Assembly: GCA_949538655.1 (NCBI GenBank)
Contig: CATISE010000087.1
Coordinates: 1 to 8,622, forward strand
Direction of reading: 5' to 3'
DNA from: Marine Group II euryarchaeote MED-G33
GTDB lineage: Archaea > Thermoplasmatota > Poseidoniia > Poseidoniales > Thalassarchaeaceae
DNA length: 8,622 nt
Part shown: piece by piece, positions 6,500 to 8,622 of the stretch
How the letters are laid out: every line of letters starts with the position of its first letter
Position numbering within the stretch: position 1 is the stretch's first letter
Notes under the pieces: model-generated
What the model saw: the letters and a program-made list of their open reading frames with translations, nothing else
Databases searched by the model: none
What the model was told of the DNA's origin: nothing
Made by a program: the position numbers and the translations under genes

Positions 6500-7648
6500 A
6501 TGGTCGACTTTACATTGTCAGAAGAGCAACAAATGTTGCAGGAGCTTGCTCGCGAGTTTGCAGCCGAAAATGTTCGGCCAATGGCTGAGCATTGGGATCA
6601 AACAAGTGAGTTCCCAATGGAAGCGATTGAGGCTGCCCACGATTTGGGCCTGATGAACCTCCACATCCCCGAAGAATATGGCGGAATGGGGATGGGAACC
6701 ATGGATGAAGTCGTTGTACAAGAAGAGTTTGCATGGGGTGACCCGGGCTTCGCTACAGCAGCCTATAGCAATGGCCTCACTGCAGCACCCATCATCACAG
6801 GTGGCACTGAAGAACAGAAGGCGAAGTATCTCGGTAGGCTGACTGAAGCACCCCGGATTGCAGCATATGCTGTGACTGAGCCAGGTGCCGGAAGTGATGT
6901 TGCCAGCATCCAAACCACTGCAGTCAAGGATGGAGATGATTACATTCTGAATGGATCCAAAATGTGGATTACGGGAGCGGGTAAAGCGGATTGGTTCTTC
7001 GTGCTCGCTTACACCGACAAAGAAGCCGGTTACAAGGGCATGAGTGCGTTCATCGTCGATGCCGCTTCCGATGGTCTTTCATTGGGAAAGAAAGAAACGA
7101 ACATGGGTCAGCGTGCGAGCGATACTCGTTCCATCAATTTCGAAGACGTTCGGGTGCCGGAGGCCAATTTGGTCGGTGGCGTCGAAGGGAAAGGATGGTT
7201 CAATGCGATGACCGCTTTTGATCTCAGCCGACCGAATGTCGCGGCTCATGCAACCGGCATCAGCCGAGCAGCTTTTGAATACGCCTTACAATACGCTGAT
7301 GAGAGAGAAACTTTCGGAAAGAAATTGCACCAACATCAAGCCATTCAATTCATGTTGGCCGACATGAAGACCAAGATTGAGGCCAGTCGAGCTTTGACTT
7401 GGAAGTCTGCTTGGCAAGCCGACAACGGCATTCGGAATACAGAAAGTGCCGCGCATGCCAAACGCTTTGCTGCAGATACTGCCATGGAAGTCACCACTGA
7501 TGCTGTGCAAGTATTCGGTGGCTATGGATACTCAGAAGAATACCCTGTGGCCCGTTTGATGAGGGCAGCCAAGGTCATGCAAATTTACGAGGGTTCATCC
7601 CAAGTTCAGCGAATGATCATCGGGCGTGAAATCGTACGTAATCTCTGA
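6500..7648 (+). CDS. Acyl-CoA dehydrogenase, MCAD/SCAD-like
   Basis: FAD enzyme that removes the alpha and beta hydrogens of an acyl-CoA to give a trans-2-enoyl-CoA and passes electrons to electron-transfer flavoprotein. At 382 aa it is full length for the family. Helical N-terminal domain at about 1-118; beta domain at about 119-230 with the FAD/substrate signature AVTEPGAGSD at 124-133 and the WITGAG motif at 156-161; C-terminal helical domain at 235-382 with RETFGKKLHQHQA at 269-281, VFGGYGYSEEYP at 338-349, and catalytic Glu364 in QIYEGSSQ. Ser243 lies 121 residues before Glu364, the same spacing as Thr255 to Glu376 in human MCAD. The base is therefore in the MCAD/SCAD position, not the isovaleryl or long-chain position. 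The start is set by GGTGGA at 6488-6493, 6 bases before ATG 6500. It probably shares a transcript with the fused E1. Chain-length or branch preference is not decidable from sequence. Confidence 0.95.
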   Translation: MVDFTLSEEQQMLQELAREFAAENVRPMAEHWDQTSEFPMEAIEAAHDLGLMNLHIPEEYGGMGMGTMDEVVVQEEFAWGDPGFATAAYSNGLTAAPIITGGTEEQKAKYLGRLTEAPRIAAYAVTEPGAGSDVASIQTTAVKDGDDYILNGSKMWITGAGKADWFFVLAYTDKEAGYKGMSAFIVDAASDGLSLGKKETNMGQRASDTRSINFEDVRVPEANLVGGVEGKGWFNAMTAFDLSRPNVAAHATGISRAAFEYALQYADERETFGKKLHQHQAIQFMLADMKTKIEASRALTWKSAWQADNGIRNTESAAHAKRFAADTAMEVTTDAVQVFGGYGYSEEYPVARLMRAAKVMQIYEGSSQVQRMIIGREIVRNL

Positions 7649-7653
7649 GGTGG
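7647..7653 (+). promoter_or_regulatory. Shine-Dalgarno site for a GTG start
   Basis: GAGGTGG overlaps the TGA stop of the acyl-CoA dehydrogenase and lies 4 bases before GTG 7658. It supports GTG as the true start of the nucleotidyltransferase, whose family motif begins only six codons later. Confidence 0.6.
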
Positions 7654-7657
7654 AAGT

Positions 7658-8221
7658 GTGAGATGCATTGTATTGGCCGCTGGGGCCAGTACAAGATTGG
7701 GTCAACCCAAAGCTCTGGTTGATGTAGGCGGAAAGCCACTCATTCAGTATCTTGTTGAACGGCTGGAAAACGCTGGATTGAACCCGGTAATCGTCACTCG
7801 TGCCGAACTCAGTGTGGATATTCTGTTGGCATTGCCTGAACGAACCGTGGTCATCAATCCCAATCCGGATGCTGGGAGAACTGGGTCCTTGCAGTGTGGA
7901 TTGAAGCAAATCCTAGACACCAAAGGTGGTCAGCGGGCATTCAGTTTACTCGTCGCACCTGTAGATCGTCCTGGGTTTTCTGATGACACCCTCCAAGTGC
8001 TAATGGCAAAGGATGTCTGTGCTTGTCCAGCACAAGATGGGCGCGGTGGCCATCCCCTCTTGCTGATGCCAGATGATGTCAGCCGGATTCGGACGGCGGA
8101 ACCCGATACACCACTCCGAGAATTGTGTTCACCTGTGCGGTTTGATGTCGATGATTTGCACCTTCATTTGAATCTCGATACCCCGGATGACATCGAGGTC
8201 CTTAGGGACCTCGCAATTTGA
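7658..8221 (+). CDS. MobA/MocA-like NTP transferase
   Basis: Small nucleotidyltransferase of the GT-A-like NTP transferase fold. Relatives attach CMP or GMP to molybdopterin, and others activate sugars or phosphates. In 187 aa: LAAGASTRLGQPK at 6-18, the signature nucleotide-binding loop with Lys18; NPDAGRTGSLQCGL at 69-82, resembling the N-x-x-x-G-x-x-x-S-L region of MocA relatives; metal-binding Asp103 in APVDRP; GRGGHPLLL at 128-136; and NLDTPDD at 172-178, the usual C-terminal metal/catalytic motif. The length is close to that of MocA-type enzymes. Start GTG 7658 is supported by GAGGTGG just upstream, and the gap to the acyl-CoA dehydrogenase is only 9 bases, so they are probably one transcript. 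No molybdoenzyme lies in the window, so a molybdenum-cofactor role is possible but unproven. The E1-like adenylyltransferase at 856 is the only other candidate for the same pathway. Confidence 0.87.
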   Translation: MRCIVLAAGASTRLGQPKALVDVGGKPLIQYLVERLENAGLNPVIVTRAELSVDILLALPERTVVINPNPDAGRTGSLQCGLKQILDTKGGQRAFSLLVAPVDRPGFSDDTLQVLMAKDVCACPAQDGRGGHPLLLMPDDVSRIRTAEPDTPLRELCSPVRFDVDDLHLHLNLDTPDDIEVLRDLAI

Positions 8222-8226
8222 AATTG
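8194..8226 (+). other. Two adjacent inverted repeats at the end of the NTP transferase gene
   Basis: An 8-bp perfect stem CGAGGTCC (8194-8201) and GGACCTCG (8206-8213) with loop TTAG lies in the last codons. It is followed at once by CAATTT (8214-8219), G, AAATTG (8221-8226), a second perfect 6-bp repeat that spans the TGA stop. A GC-rich stem followed by AT-rich sequence is terminator-like, but there is no run of four or more T, so I call it a candidate 3'-end structure or transcription boundary only. The next gene starts at 8300. Confidence 0.4.
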
Positions 8227-8299
8227 GGTTTGACAACCGAATTCTACGTCGGTTATCCCGCGATTGTGCTTAAGAGGAGAAGGAATACCGAGCGGCCCA
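8222..8299 (+). promoter_or_regulatory. Intergenic region likely holding the promoter of the secreted repeat protein
   Basis: A 78-base gap, the longest in the window. It contains AACCGA (8235-8240) and TCGGTT (8249-8254), a 6-bp stem with an 8-base loop; a TTGACA at 8230-8235 with no good -10 partner at 16-18 bases; and CTTAAGAG at 8269-8276, about 27 bases before ATG 8300, where an archaeal TATA box would sit for a leaderless transcript. GAGGAG at 8274-8279 is 20 bases from that ATG, too far for a ribosome site. None of these is strong alone. A separate promoter is inferred from the gap and the preceding inverted repeats. Confidence 0.3.
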
Positions 8300-8622
8300 A
8301 TGAGGAAGGATTTGACCGCGGCATTTTGCGCTTCCTTGCTCATTTTCATGCTTCTACCTACGACCATTTCTCTTCAATCAGATTTGGACGAAGTCGTTGT
8401 GTCGGATGGTTCTGCACGAACCGCATCTATGGGCTCCTTGGCTTGGGAATGGGCACAGAAAGCTGGAGGTTCAAGCGGGGATGATCAGAGTAATGCTATC
8501 GTTGTCGATTCAAATGGTGATATTTACGTCACTGGGGCCTTTGAGCAAACGGCGACATTTGGCAGTACCACTCTAACCAGTGCAGGGGACGATGACATCT
8601 TTGTCGCCAAAATGAACAGTAC
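8300..8622 (+). CDS. Secreted protein with beta-propeller-like (SBBP-type) repeat, 3'-truncated by window edge
   Basis: The frame from ATG 8300 stays open to the right edge (107 codons plus two bases), so only the N-terminus is visible. Residues 1-25 look like a Sec signal peptide: MRK, a hydrophobic core at about 7-20, then a polar Thr/Ser region with possible cleavage near residues 24-27. A low-complexity Ser/Asp stretch follows. From about residue 48 comes a repeat-like unit: WEWAQKAGG, then AIVVDSNGDIYVTGAF at 66-81, TATFGSTTLTSAG at 84-96 and DDDIFVAKMN at 97-106. This sequence pattern is typical of SBBP-type beta-propeller repeats in large extracellular proteins, so further copies are expected beyond the window. 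The N-terminal Met-Arg-Lys and hydrophobic core support this start. The protein probably acts outside the cell or on its surface; function is unknown. A competing frame at 8218-8484 is a shadow. Confidence 0.8.
   Translation, partial: MRKDLTAAFCASLLIFMLLPTTISLQSDLDEVVVSDGSARTASMGSLAWEWAQKAGGSSGDDQSNAIVVDSNGDIYVTGAFEQTATFGSTTLTSAGDDDIFVAKMNS

Noticed and set aside
8230..8258. TTGACA, a perfect bacterial -35 box.
   Set aside because: No acceptable -10 box lies 16-18 bases downstream (TTATCC at 17), and the host may be archaeal. A single 6-base match is weak.
8218..8484. An 88-codon + strand frame starting with TTG at 8218.
   Set aside because: It overlaps the frame from 8300 that encodes a signal peptide and repeat; its own product shows no motif and has an implausible composition.
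1..8622. A defence system, mobile element, CRISPR array, or tRNA/rRNA gene.
   Set aside because: I read both strands for repeats, transposase or integrase motifs and tRNA-like arms and saw none. The gene content is metabolic, signalling and membrane.

Overview
The window is a compact stretch of a microbial chromosome. All eight supported genes lie on the + strand, with gaps from about 0 to 80 bases. The organism cannot be fixed from the sequence alone. My leading guess is a marine planktonic archaeon of the Marine Group II / Poseidoniales type. The reasons are the aerobic heterotroph gene mix, bacterial-like metabolic genes, a start without a Shine-Dalgarno site beside clear GGAGG/GAGGTG sites, and a secreted repeat protein of a kind I associate with that group. 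No gene here is archaea-specific, so a marine bacterium is also possible.

Layout. (1) 1-846: 3' part of an NADPH-dependent thioredoxin reductase, cut by the left edge. (2) 856-1971: a MoeB/ThiF-type E1-like adenylyltransferase fused to a C-terminal rhodanese domain, which has lost most of the family's zinc cysteines. (3) 2033-3034: a response-regulator receiver domain joined to a C-terminal half I do not recognise, preceded by a hairpin that ends three bases before the start codon. (4) 3037-3819: a VTT/DedA/TVP38-type multi-pass membrane protein, overlapping or abutting gene 3. (5) 3887-6469: a fused E1 alpha-beta 2-oxoacid dehydrogenase with an unassigned N-terminal extension and probably a TTG start. 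(6) 6500-7648: an MCAD-like acyl-CoA dehydrogenase. (7) 7658-8221: a MobA/MocA-like nucleotidyltransferase with a GTG start. (8) 8300 to the right edge: the start of a secreted protein with a beta-propeller-like repeat.

How they fit together. Genes 1 and 2 both handle thiol or sulfur chemistry (disulfide reduction; adenylation and persulfide transfer to a ubiquitin-like sulfur carrier). Genes 3 and 4 look translationally coupled, so the membrane protein and the receiver protein may be co-regulated. Genes 5 and 6 suggest 2-oxoacid (plausibly branched-chain) oxidation to an acyl-CoA followed by its alpha,beta-dehydrogenation; the E2 and E3 partners are not in the window. Gene 7 follows within 10 bases and may be co-transcribed. 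Two adjacent inverted repeats at its end mark a likely boundary before the separately started secreted protein.

I see no CRISPR array, tRNA, rRNA, insertion sequence or phage gene, and no stretch over 300 bases without a gene. The clearest novelties are protein-level: the receiver protein's unassigned C-terminal domain, the N-terminal extension of the fused E1, and the zinc-less E1-rhodanese enzyme. At the nucleotide level they are the TTG start with an interlocked 23-codon mini-ORF at 3819-3890 and the start-proximal hairpin at 2011-2030.
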